Shown one piece after another: positions 1-7,233 of a stretch of DNA of 22,296 nucleotides (positions are counted from its first letter, which is position 1; each line of letters opens with the position of its first letter). Made by a program: the position numbers and the translations under genes. The stretch is from contig DKNZ01000063.1 of NCBI GenBank assembly GCA_002469845.1, positions 10,186 to 32,481 on the forward strand. The letters are read 5' to 3'. The notes below the pieces were generated by a model, which worked only from the letters and a program-made list of their open reading frames with translations, made no database searches and had not been told where the DNA came from. The DNA comes from Cellvibrionales bacterium UBA7375 (GTDB lineage: Bacteria > Pseudomonadota > Gammaproteobacteria > Pseudomonadales > Porticoccaceae).

Positions 1-40
1 GCGCCCCAAATAAAACTAAATCAATTTTATTACTACTCAT
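1..40 (-). CDS. zwf: Glucose-6-phosphate 1-dehydrogenase, N-terminal fragment (runs off the window)
   Basis: Only the first 13 codons are inside the window. They read MSSNKIDLVLFGA, the usual beginning of bacterial Zwf up to the nucleotide-binding glycine loop that continues as GATGDL in the family. A GAGGT ribosome binding site lies a few bases before the ATG at 38-40. The gene follows eda by 43 bases on the same strand, so it is probably the fourth gene of the edd-glk-eda-zwf operon. Zwf oxidises glucose-6-phosphate to 6-phosphogluconolactone with NADP (or NAD) in the cytosol, feeding Edd. The call rests on a short peptide plus strong context. Confidence 0.8.
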   Translation of the reverse strand, partial: MSSNKIDLVLFGA

Positions 41-83
41 TTTTTACCTCGTAGTTTATTACTACTACTTTAAAATTGGCTTA

Positions 84-698
84 CTATACAAGCGCCGACG
101 CTTCGCGCGCTAGCCGTTCAATTTCCTGCCATTGCTTTTCTCGAATATCTTTTGGTTTAGCAATCCATGACCCACCCACACACATTACGTTGGGTAGTGC
201 CAAATAGTCCATTGCGTTACCTAGACTAATACCACCTGTCGGGCAGAATTTGATATTTGGAAATGGCCCCGCCATAGCTTTCATTACGGGTGCACCACCA
301 GCGGCTTCAGCAGGGAAAAACTTGAAATTTTCAAGTCCATATTCCATGCCTCTCATTAATTCACTTACAGTGGAGATACCGGGAAGAAAAGGAACTGAAG
401 ACTGGCTACCTATGGATAATAATTTATCTGTTGCACCAGGGGATATCATAAATTGACAACCCAGATCTTCGGATAGCTTAATTTGCTCTTCACTACAAAC
501 CGTGCCTGTTCCTACGATGGCTTCAGGAACATGCTTAATAATTTGGCGAATACCTTCCACCGCTGCTTCTGTGCGAAGAGTAACCTCTAATACTTTTAAC
601 CCACCAGCAACTAATGCATTAGCCAAAGGCACTGCATCCTCAACCTGATCTAGGGTAATTACTGGGATAACTGGATTTCCCGCTAACATTTTTTGCAC
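84..698 (-). CDS. eda: 2-dehydro-3-deoxy-phosphogluconate (KDPG) aldolase
   Basis: This enzyme cleaves KDPG to pyruvate and glyceraldehyde-3-phosphate, the last step of the Entner-Doudoroff pathway, in the cytosol. The 204-residue protein has the class I KDPG/KHG aldolase layout. The catalytic Glu is E38 in LEVTLRT, the Schiff-base lysine is K126 in FKFFPAEA, and the phosphate-binding stretch is CPTGGI. E. coli Eda is 213 residues, so the length fits. The start is the GTG at 696-698, because a GAGGAG ribosome binding site sits six bases before it; the ATG three codons later is less well placed. The glk stop overlaps that ribosome binding site, leaving 10 bases between genes, which suggests coupled translation. 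Confidence 0.96.
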   Translation of the reverse strand: MQKMLAGNPVIPVITLDQVEDAVPLANALVAGGLKVLEVTLRTEAAVEGIRQIIKHVPEAIVGTGTVCSEEQIKLSEDLGCQFMISPGATDKLLSIGSQSSVPFLPGISTVSELMRGMEYGLENFKFFPAEAAGGAPVMKAMAGPFPNIKFCPTGGISLGNAMDYLALPNVMCVGGSWIAKPKDIREKQWQEIERLAREASALV

Positions 699-708
699 TT
701 ATTACTCC

Positions 709-1680
709 TCAAAATTGTTTCAGTTTTTTTGCCGCACCCAGTAGTCCTAAATTTTCTCTAACTACAATAAAAATTGGAATTGGCTTTAAATAACTCACAA
801 AGCGACCCTTTTCTTCAAACTTTTGACGAAATTCACTTTTAATAAAAAAATCTATAAATCTTGGCACTACCCCACCAGCAATATATATACCGCCTTTGGC
901 GCCATAGGTTAGAGCTAGGTTACCAGCAGCACTGCCCATTCCGGAGCAAAACATATTGAGTGATTGAAGCGCTAACTCATCATTTCCTGACTGTGCAGCA
1001 GAGGCAACTTGTGCCGGCGTCTCATGGACTTTTTCAATATTATTAATTTTGCAAAGGGATCTGTAGATATTAAAAATACCCTTGCCAGAAAGTAACCGCT
1101 CCAGAGACACCCTGCCATATTCTTCACGCAGTATATCAACTACTGCAGCCATTCTATCAGTGGTTGGCGGGTAATCTGCATGCCCACCTTCTGAATCCAT
1201 CACTAGATAGCTATCTTCAGTGGGAACTAGGCCTGCAACACCTAATCCTGTTCCAGCACCAAGAATTCCAATTGGTTTTGAAGAAACCGGTTTCTCACCG
1301 CCAACTTGAACCAAGTCATTATCATCTAACTCTGTTATACCATTAGCTACAGCTTCAAAATCGTTGATTACGAATAATGTCTGGCATCCCAAAATATTTT
1401 TAAGCTGTGTCTTAGTAAAATGCCAATGACTATTAGTAAACGTAATTTCTTCAACATCTGCCGGACAGGCAACGGCAAAACAAGCGCTGGCTGGGGGATT
1501 ATTCCATCCTGTAGCTTCGGCAATCTCTTTGAGAAGATCGACTACCAAGTCTGCAAATTCAGGGTGCTCTTCAACGGAATGATGAAATTCGTATGAGCTT
1601 TCCAATTCTCCAACAGGAACCGCGGAAAACCGAGCATTGGTTCCGCCGATATCAGCAACAAGATTCCACTTAATAGTCAT
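709..1680 (-). CDS. glk: Glucokinase (proteobacterial Glk family)
   Basis: Glk phosphorylates free glucose with ATP to glucose-6-phosphate in the cytosol. The 323-residue protein matches the E. coli Glk length (321). It opens with the phosphate-binding VADIGGTNARF near residue 8. The catalytic aspartate is D107 in VINDF, the adenosine loop is GILGAGTGLG near 138, and the sugar ligands E164 and H167 lie in EGGHADY. It belongs to the Glk family rather than the ROK type, since the ROK zinc cysteine motif is absent. It starts two bases after the edd stop with only a weak ribosome binding site, so translation is probably coupled to edd. A cytosolic glucokinase in this operon suggests that glucose enters unphosphorylated rather than through a PTS (inference). 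Confidence 0.96.
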   Translation of the reverse strand: MTIKWNLVADIGGTNARFSAVPVGELESSYEFHHSVEEHPEFADLVVDLLKEIAEATGWNNPPASACFAVACPADVEEITFTNSHWHFTKTQLKNILGCQTLFVINDFEAVANGITELDDNDLVQVGGEKPVSSKPIGILGAGTGLGVAGLVPTEDSYLVMDSEGGHADYPPTTDRMAAVVDILREEYGRVSLERLLSGKGIFNIYRSLCKINNIEKVHETPAQVASAAQSGNDELALQSLNMFCSGMGSAAGNLALTYGAKGGIYIAGGVVPRFIDFFIKSEFRQKFEEKGRFVSYLKPIPIFIVVRENLGLLGAAKKLKQF

Positions 1681-1682
1681 TT

Positions 1683-3509
1683 TTAATTCTCAGGGTAAAG
1701 AAATGAAGCGCCTTGTTCGGCGTCACTTATATTTTTGCGATTCACCGCAAAAATTTCTCGACCACAGCCGATTTGACCGGCATCTGGTTGAGGCGCAGAT
1801 GCACGCCTTTGGAGCTCGTCTAAATCGCCAACATAGGCTAGTTCTCCAGTTACGGCATTTAATTTGATCATATCACCATCTTGCAATTTTCCTAAAAGGC
1901 CTCCATCAAGAGCTTCAGGAACTAAATGAATGGCAGCCGGCACCTTTCCCGAAGCGCCGGACATGCGACCATCTGTAACTAGAGCCACACTAAACCCTCG
2001 ATCTTGGAGGGTGCCTAAAAAAGGTGTCAGTTTATGTAACTCTGGCATTCCTAGCGCTTTTGGGCCCTGGAAACGAACAACAACAATACAATCTTTTTCA
2101 AGCTTTCCAGCTTTAAATAATGGCTCTAAATCATCTTGGCTTTCAATAACCACTGCTGGGGCTTCTACAATTTGATTCTCTATAGCAACCGCGGAAACCT
2201 TTATGACACCACGACCCAAATTACCCTGCATCAAGCGCAAACCGCCCTCTGGGGAAAATGGTTTATCAACCGTAGTAAGTACTTCTGGATCTAATGGTTG
2301 TTGTGGAGATTCATTCCACTCTAGACCACCTTCACTGGTAAGTGTGGGCTCTTTGGTAAAGTCAGAAAAATTTTCTCCCCAGGCTGTTAGAGCGTCTGCA
2401 TGCATATAGCCAGCGTCTAATAATTGACGGAACATACAACTCGTTCCTCCAGCTGCATGGAAGTGATTAACATCAGCATGTCCGTTGGGGTAAACCTTGG
2501 CAAGGAGGGGAACTGCTGCTGAAAGATCAGAAATATCATCCCAATTAAGAATAATACCGGCAGCGCGCGCTATAGCAACAAGGTGCATGCTGTGATTTGT
2601 GGAGCCGCCTGAGGCCAGCAGGGCAACAGTACCATTCACTATAGCTTTCTCATCAATTACCTTACCTATAGGCCGGTAATCGTTACCTAACGCGGTAATA
2701 CGAGCTACTTGATAACAGACTTCTTTGGTTAACCTATCACGAAGAGGGTTGTCTGGATTTACAAAAGAGCTTCCAGGAAGCTGAAGGCCGAGGGCCTCAA
2801 GCACCATTTGATTACTATTAGCTGTACCATAAAAAGTACAGGTACCATGACTATGATAAGAATCTGACTCTGCTTGCAGAAGCTCTTCTCGCCCTATTTC
2901 GCCCTGGGCATATAGCTGACGAATTCGTTGCTTTTCTTTATTGGGAAGACCTGATTCCATAGGGCCTGCAGGCACGAATAAAGTGGGTAGATAACCAAAC
3001 GAAAGAGCTCCCATCAGCAAACCGGGAACAATTTTATCGCAAATTCCTAAGGCCAAGACGCCATCAAACATCTGATGTGATAGGCCGATAGCGGTACATT
3101 GAGCAATAACGTCTCGACTCAACAAGCTAAGCTCCATACCGTCTTGACCCTGAGTAACGCCATCACACATGGCTGGTACACCACCGGCTACCTGTGCGGT
3201 ACAACCCATTTCACGCATTGCCTGTTTTATTTGATCGGGATAAGTTGCATAGGGTTGATGCGCTGATAACATATCGTTATAGGCAGTGACTATGCCGATG
3301 TTTCCAGCCTGCATCATGCGCAGACTGTTTTTATCATCTTCACCACAGGCAGCAAAACCATGGGCCAAGTTACCACAGCTTAATTTGCCCCGCTCCGGGC
3401 GATTATTAAAATCTTCTTCTAACTGACGCAAATAATCTGAGCGTAAAGCGGCACTTCGCTTTATAATACGTTCGGTTACAGCTGCTATTTGGTTATTGAG
3501 ATGACCCAT
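1683..3509 (-). CDS. edd: Phosphogluconate dehydratase
   Basis: Edd dehydrates 6-phosphogluconate to KDPG, the committing Entner-Doudoroff step. It belongs to the IlvD/Edd family of iron-sulfur dehydratases. Conserved cysteine-bearing segments are visible: GGVPAMCDGVTQG, ALGICDKIVPG and GTCTFYGTANSN. The IlvD/Edd C-terminal signature region (VTDGRMSGASGKVPAA) is also present. The reading frame is open up to 3620, but that extension is AT-rich, covers the HexR-like sites and is unlike Edd. The chosen ATG at 3507-3509 has an ACGGAG ribosome binding site about six bases upstream and gives 608 residues, against about 603 in E. coli. It is the first gene of the minus-strand operon with glk, eda and zwf and is divergent from pgi. 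Confidence 0.96.
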   Translation of the reverse strand: MGHLNNQIAAVTERIIKRSAALRSDYLRQLEEDFNNRPERGKLSCGNLAHGFAACGEDDKNSLRMMQAGNIGIVTAYNDMLSAHQPYATYPDQIKQAMREMGCTAQVAGGVPAMCDGVTQGQDGMELSLLSRDVIAQCTAIGLSHQMFDGVLALGICDKIVPGLLMGALSFGYLPTLFVPAGPMESGLPNKEKQRIRQLYAQGEIGREELLQAESDSYHSHGTCTFYGTANSNQMVLEALGLQLPGSSFVNPDNPLRDRLTKEVCYQVARITALGNDYRPIGKVIDEKAIVNGTVALLASGGSTNHSMHLVAIARAAGIILNWDDISDLSAAVPLLAKVYPNGHADVNHFHAAGGTSCMFRQLLDAGYMHADALTAWGENFSDFTKEPTLTSEGGLEWNESPQQPLDPEVLTTVDKPFSPEGGLRLMQGNLGRGVIKVSAVAIENQIVEAPAVVIESQDDLEPLFKAGKLEKDCIVVVRFQGPKALGMPELHKLTPFLGTLQDRGFSVALVTDGRMSGASGKVPAAIHLVPEALDGGLLGKLQDGDMIKLNAVTGELAYVGDLDELQRRASAPQPDAGQIGCGREIFAVNRKNISDAEQGASFLYPEN

Positions 3510-3536
3510 ATCGGCTCCGTATAATTTAAGATGCAA

Positions 3537-3553
3537 TTGTAACAAAATTACAA
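3537..3553. promoter_or_regulatory. HexR-type operator, edd-proximal
   Basis: The 17-base near-palindrome TTGTAACAAAATTACAA has one mismatch to a perfect dyad (arms TTGTAAC and ATTACAA, spacer AAA). The published HexR consensus in gammaproteobacteria is close to TGTAAT, three A/T bases, ATTACA. HexR is an RpiR-family regulator of Entner-Doudoroff and central sugar genes that responds to KDPG. The site lies 28 bases before the edd start, just downstream of the proposed edd promoter, a position suited to repression. Binding is inferred from sequence only. Confidence 0.75.
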
Positions 3554-3566
3554 AAGTTAACCATAT

Positions 3567-3595
3567 ATAATGCTTAGAACCGTTGGTTTTTGTAA
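3567..3595 (-). promoter_or_regulatory. Candidate sigma70 promoter for edd-glk-eda-zwf
   Basis: On the minus strand, a -35-like TTACAA (3595 to 3590) is followed by a 17-base spacer and a -10-like CATTAT (3572 to 3567). Both hexamers are partial matches. The -35 overlaps the right-hand HexR-type palindrome and transcription would start just before the left one, so the operators would bracket the promoter. The geometry is attractive, but the region is AT-rich and other -10 choices exist. Confidence 0.35.
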
Positions 3596-3609
3596 TTTTA
3601 TTACAAAAA
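3587..3609. promoter_or_regulatory. HexR-type operator, perfect palindrome between edd and pgi
   Basis: The core TTGTAATTTTATTACAA (3590-3606) is a perfect 7-3-7 dyad matching the HexR consensus, and the symmetry extends to 10-base arms when the flanking T and A runs are counted. Its centre (3598) is 53 bp from the centre of the other site (3545), about five helical turns. It lies about 100 bases before the pgi start and about 90 before the edd start, so it could serve both divergent units. HexR binding is inferred; the hexR gene is not in the window. Confidence 0.8.
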
Positions 3610-3614
3610 ATCCA

Positions 3615-3634
3615 AAGCATTATTAAAAATGCTT
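3615..3634. repeat. Short inverted repeat AAGCATT/AATGCTT upstream of pgi
   Basis: Seven-base arms AAGCATT (3615-3621) and AATGCTT (3628-3634) are separated by six bases. A further copy of AATGCTTA lies at 3569-3576, overlapping the proposed edd -10. It may be an operator for a second regulator or a chance product of AT-rich DNA; no matching regulator is recognised. Confidence 0.35.
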
Positions 3635-3696
3635 AATAAAAATTGACGATTTAATTTTACTGCCACTCATTTAGCTCAACAGGATTGATAATAAAG

Positions 3697-5304
3697 ATGA
3701 ACAACACACCTTATATGCCGCTAAATACGCCCGCTTGGAACAAACTAATAGAACTTGCTTCGGAAGTTCAAGCGTCGGCTACCCCAATCACTATAAAGCA
3801 ACTATTTGCGGATGATGCAGAGCGCGCTGAGAAATATTCTTTAACGTCAGGAGAGTTGAAGCTAGATTTCTCCAAGAACTTGATGGATGACCAAATTTGG
3901 GAGCAGTTAATCAATCTAGCACAGCAATCTCCTCTAACATCACACCGTGATGCTATGTTTTCTGGTGAAGCTATCAATACCAGTGAAAATCGAGCAGTGC
4001 TTCATGCTGCCTTAAGAGCAAACTCAACAGATGATCAGTCAACTGACGGAGCTCAAAGAGCGGCGCAAGTTGAAAAACAACTCAAAGCTGTTGAGCGCAT
4101 CAGTAATGAAATTAGAGACGGTAGTTGGGTTGGCAGCACCGGCAAGTCTATTACAGATATTATTAATATTGGTATTGGTGGCTCTGACTTGGGGCCTAAA
4201 ATGGCCTGTACCGCCCTTGAAGAATTTGCCCATGATTCAATCAATGTGCACTTTATCTCTAATGTTGATGGCGCCCAAATCCTAAGCACTCTAAAAAAAC
4301 TTAATGCCGAGACCACTTTGGTCTCTATTGCCAGCAAGACCTTTACTACTCAAGAGACTATGCTTAACGCTAAAACAGCAATTCAGTGGTTTAGCGATGA
4401 GTTGGGGCTTGAGAACCCAAAAAACACGAGTCACTTTATTGGCTTAACGGCAAATCCGTCCGCCGCTATTGCCTATGGTATTCCTGAAGATCAAATACTT
4501 GAATTTTCAGACTGGGTAGGTGGCCGCTACTCACTGTGGTCAAGCATTGGCTTATCCATTGCCATCAGTATTGGCTTTGGCAACTTTAAACAGATGCTTG
4601 ATGGCGCTAGAGAGATGGATCAGCACTTTCAGAATGCCCCTCTTGATAAAAATATGCCTGTTATCCTTGGCCTGCTTGGCATTTGGTACAGTAATTTTCT
4701 CAACGCTCAATCAATTGCCATTATTCCTTATTGCGAGCGTCTGGTTCTTTTGCCATCTTACCTGCAACAGTTGGATATGGAGAGCAACGGTAAGTCCACT
4801 AGTCTTGATGGAACACCAGTAAACTACAATACTGGGCCCATTTTATGGGGCCAAACAGGAACAAATGGGCAGCATGCTTTTTTCCAACTACTGCATCAAG
4901 GCACAAGAATGGCTCCTATTGATTTTATTGCCGCCATTTCTGACAATCTTAGCAACCCCGAGCACCATCAGGTGCTTTTAGGCAATATGCTGGCTCAATC
5001 TTCAGCATTGATGGAGGGTCAAGCTGCACCTGAGGGCGATCAACATCGTTTTTACCCCGGCAATAAGCCCTCTAATACACTTTTATTGGATAAATTGTCG
5101 CCTAAAAACTTTGGCGCACTGGTTGCTCTTTATGAGCATAAGGTTTTTGTTCAAGGAAGTATCTGGAACGTCAATTCATTTGATCAATGGGGCGTTGAGT
5201 TGGGTAAGAAAATGGCCAATAATCTGCTAGATAAAGAGTCTGGCGCGTCTGATATGGACCCATCGACTAAAGCTTTATTTAGCTATATCGAGGAAAAATC
5301 CTAA
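3697..5304 (+). CDS. pgi: Glucose-6-phosphate isomerase
   Basis: Pgi interconverts glucose-6-phosphate and fructose-6-phosphate in the cytosol. The 535-residue protein (E. coli 549) shows the family phosphate loop IGIGGSDLGP, signature 1 around DWVGGRYSLWSSIGLS and signature 2 around NSFDQWGVELGKK. The expected catalytic residues align at about E362 (DMESNGK), H393 (TNGQHAFF) and K504 (ELGKK). The frame is open from a TTG at 3685, but the ATG at 3697 is preferred because the AGGA at 3681-3684 would abut the TTG. The resulting spacing of 12 is somewhat long. It is divergent from the Entner-Doudoroff operon, with a shared HexR-type palindrome. It ends three bases from the convergent ispH stop and no terminator hairpin is visible. 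Confidence 0.97.
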   Translation: MNNTPYMPLNTPAWNKLIELASEVQASATPITIKQLFADDAERAEKYSLTSGELKLDFSKNLMDDQIWEQLINLAQQSPLTSHRDAMFSGEAINTSENRAVLHAALRANSTDDQSTDGAQRAAQVEKQLKAVERISNEIRDGSWVGSTGKSITDIINIGIGGSDLGPKMACTALEEFAHDSINVHFISNVDGAQILSTLKKLNAETTLVSIASKTFTTQETMLNAKTAIQWFSDELGLENPKNTSHFIGLTANPSAAIAYGIPEDQILEFSDWVGGRYSLWSSIGLSIAISIGFGNFKQMLDGAREMDQHFQNAPLDKNMPVILGLLGIWYSNFLNAQSIAIIPYCERLVLLPSYLQQLDMESNGKSTSLDGTPVNYNTGPILWGQTGTNGQHAFFQLLHQGTRMAPIDFIAAISDNLSNPEHHQVLLGNMLAQSSALMEGQAAPEGDQHRFYPGNKPSNTLLLDKLSPKNFGALVALYEHKVFVQGSIWNVNSFDQWGVELGKKMANNLLDKESGASDMDPSTKALFSYIEEKS

Positions 5305-5307
5305 GGC

Positions 5308-6243
5308 CTATTTTCGTAGTTCGTGGGGTAGAGAAAAACTAACTGTTTCGGTAACGCCATCAAGTTCCTCTGGTGGCTTAGCCCCAAGCTCGACCAACCT
5401 TTGAATAACGCCAGATACTAAAATTTCTGGCGCTGAAGCACCCGCAGTGACTCCAATTGATTTTGCATGATTGATCCACTGTTTATTAATATCTTCTGCA
5501 CCATCGATTAAGTAGGCATCACAACCACAGCGTTCGGCTAATTCACGCAACCGATTGGAATTTGAACTGGCGGTTGATCCCACTACCAAAACCACATCTG
5601 CCTCAAGTGCTAGCTGCTTTACTGCATCTTGACGATTTTGTGTGGCATAACAGATGTCATCTTTACGTGGCCCTTCAATAGAGGGAAATTTTTTACGCAG
5701 GGCGTCAATTACTTTAGATGTATCGTCCATCGATAGTGTTGTTTGGGTTACAAAGGCCAGACTGTCCGGACTTCTAACCTCTAAATTGAGTACGTCCTGT
5801 TCATCTTCAACCAAATATATATCACCCCCAGCACTATGGTCGTATTGGCCCATAGTACCCTCTACTTCTGGATGTCCCTCATGGCCTATCAGAATGCACT
5901 CCTTACCATCAGCGCTGAACTTACTGACTTCTAAGTGTACTTTTGTCACTAGGGGGCAGGTGGCATCAAAAACTTTTAGTTGACGGCTTATCGCTTCTTT
6001 TTGTACTTTTTGTGAAACGCCATGAGCGCTAAAAATAACCACTACGTTATCGGGTATTTCATCAATCTCATCGACAAATACAGCACCGCGCTCACGCAAT
6101 TGGTCCACTACAAATTTATTATGCACCACCTCATGACGAACATAGACTGGAGCGCCAAACTGATCGAGTGCTAAATTAACGATATCAATAGCACGATCTA
6201 CACCTGCACAAAAACCTCTTGGGTTTGCAAGTTTAATCTCCAT
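5308..6243 (-). CDS. ispH: 4-hydroxy-3-methylbut-2-enyl diphosphate reductase
   Basis: IspH (LytB) is the last enzyme of the MEP isoprenoid pathway. It reduces HMBPP to IPP and DMAPP with a [4Fe-4S] cluster. The 311-residue protein keeps the three cluster cysteines C12 (PRGFCAG), C96 (ATCPLVTK) and C198 (DICYATQ). The substrate-binding H41, H74, H124 and E126 are also kept; E. coli IspH has almost the same numbering. An AAGAGG ribosome binding site lies eight bases before the ATG at 6241-6243. It is the last gene of the ribF-ileS-lspA-fkpB-ispH cluster, 18 bases after fkpB, an arrangement conserved in many gammaproteobacteria. Its 3' end faces pgi with only three bases between stops. Confidence 0.97.
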   Translation of the reverse strand: MEIKLANPRGFCAGVDRAIDIVNLALDQFGAPVYVRHEVVHNKFVVDQLRERGAVFVDEIDEIPDNVVVIFSAHGVSQKVQKEAISRQLKVFDATCPLVTKVHLEVSKFSADGKECILIGHEGHPEVEGTMGQYDHSAGGDIYLVEDEQDVLNLEVRSPDSLAFVTQTTLSMDDTSKVIDALRKKFPSIEGPRKDDICYATQNRQDAVKQLALEADVVLVVGSTASSNSNRLRELAERCGCDAYLIDGAEDINKQWINHAKSIGVTAGASAPEILVSGVIQRLVELGAKPPEELDGVTETVSFSLPHELRK

Positions 6244-6261
6244 AGATCATACCTCTTTATA

Positions 6262-6702
6262 TCAGTGAACTGAGTTGGGGGCTACTTCGACAATATCTAC
6301 CTTAAAGATAATATTGCGGCCCGCCAGTGGATGATTAAAATCAACTTTTACAGAATCATCACCAATTTCTACAATAACACCAGGCAATTCACCCTCACCA
6401 TTTTGAAAAGAGTACACATCACCAACCTGAATGGATTCTTGATCAAAATTGTCATGGGTTAGGTCCTGCATATTTTCAGGGTTTCGTTGACCAAAGGCAT
6501 TTTCAGGTGATATTAAAAATTCACCCTGATCTCCTGCTTTAAGACCTTTAAGTGGCGCTTCAAATCCTGGCAATAAATTGCCATCACCCAGCACAAATGT
6601 TGCGGGTTTATCTTCAAAATTTGAGTCTATTAGCTCACCGTTTTCTAGCGCTAACGAAAAGCTCATAGTAACTTTAGTGCCCTGATCTATGGTCAAACTC
6701 AT
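6262..6702 (-). CDS. fkpB: FKBP-type peptidyl-prolyl cis-trans isomerase (SlpA/FkpB)
   Basis: This 146-residue cytosolic protein belongs to the SlyD/SlpA class of FKBP isomerases and chaperones. Typical features are the opening VTMSFSLALENGELIDS, the core FVLGDGNLLPGFE and the insert-in-flap junction PENAFGQRNPENMQ. The closing DFNHPLAGR segment is shared by SlyD and SlpA. It lacks the histidine-rich C-terminal tail of SlyD, and its position between lspA and ispH is the standard fkpB location, so SlpA/FkpB is the better name. It starts nine bases after the lspA stop, with an AAGGG ribosome binding site inside the lspA end. Confidence 0.94.
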   Translation of the reverse strand: MSLTIDQGTKVTMSFSLALENGELIDSNFEDKPATFVLGDGNLLPGFEAPLKGLKAGDQGEFLISPENAFGQRNPENMQDLTHDNFDQESIQVGDVYSFQNGEGELPGVIVEIGDDSVKVDFNHPLAGRNIIFKVDIVEVAPNSVH

Positions 6703-6711
6703 AATAAAATA

Positions 6712-7233
6712 TTAGCCCTTATTGGTACTCTTTGAATCATCAATCGGCCGCCTTATAAAACCTTCGATAAGAATAAGCACAGCACCTACTGAAATTGCGC
6801 TGTCAGCAATATTAAACGCAGGGAAGTGCCTACCAGACCAATGAAAATCTAAAAAATCGACCACATAACCCAAAGCTATACGATCATAGAGGTTGCCCAG
6901 TGCACCGCCTAATATAAGAGCGAGGGCTAAACCTTCTACCTTTTGCTGGGGCGATAATCTGGTGATCCATATCAAGATAACCAAACTAACCAATGCAGCA
7001 AAAACACTAAACCCCCATCGTTGCCAACCACCTTCATTGTTCAAAAAGCTAAATGCAGCACCAAAATTATGTACTCTCACTAGGTTAAAAAAACTGGTTA
7101 CAGGCTCTGATGCACCATATATAAAATGATTAACAATCCATATTTTCGTAAGCTGATCAAACACAAACACCAATAGAGCTATGCTGAGTAAAGTCAGTAT
7201 TTGCTTGGTGGTTGAGAGGCTTGGATTAGGCAT
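6712..7233 (-). CDS. lspA: Lipoprotein signal peptidase (signal peptidase II)
   Basis: LspA is an inner-membrane aspartyl protease that removes the signal peptide of diacylglyceryl-modified prolipoproteins. The protein has four hydrophobic segments. The conserved motifs are FVFDQLTK near the N terminus, NLYDRI followed by VVDFLDFHW, and FNIADSAIS; the catalytic aspartates lie in the last two regions. The frame is open upstream to 7302, but the ATG at 7231-7233 gives 173 residues (E. coli 164) starting MPNPSLSTTKQ. It has AGAGG about nine bases before it. This start lies inside the last codons of ileS, an eight-base overlap in another frame that implies translational coupling. Confidence 0.95.
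   Translation of the reverse strand: MPNPSLSTTKQILTLLSIALLVFVFDQLTKIWIVNHFIYGASEPVTSFFNLVRVHNFGAAFSFLNNEGGWQRWGFSVFAALVSLVILIWITRLSPQQKVEGLALALILGGALGNLYDRIALGYVVDFLDFHWSGRHFPAFNIADSAISVGAVLILIEGFIRRPIDDSKSTNKG

Noticed and set aside
3510..3620. N-terminal extension of edd by 37 residues
   Set aside because: It is AT-rich, covers both HexR-type operators, lacks Edd similarity, and the ATG at 3507-3509 has a proper ribosome binding site and gives the family length.
4053..4337. 94-codon open frame on the minus strand inside pgi
   Set aside because: It is a shadow of the strongly conserved pgi frame. The same holds for the 100-codon plus-strand frame at 4520-4822.
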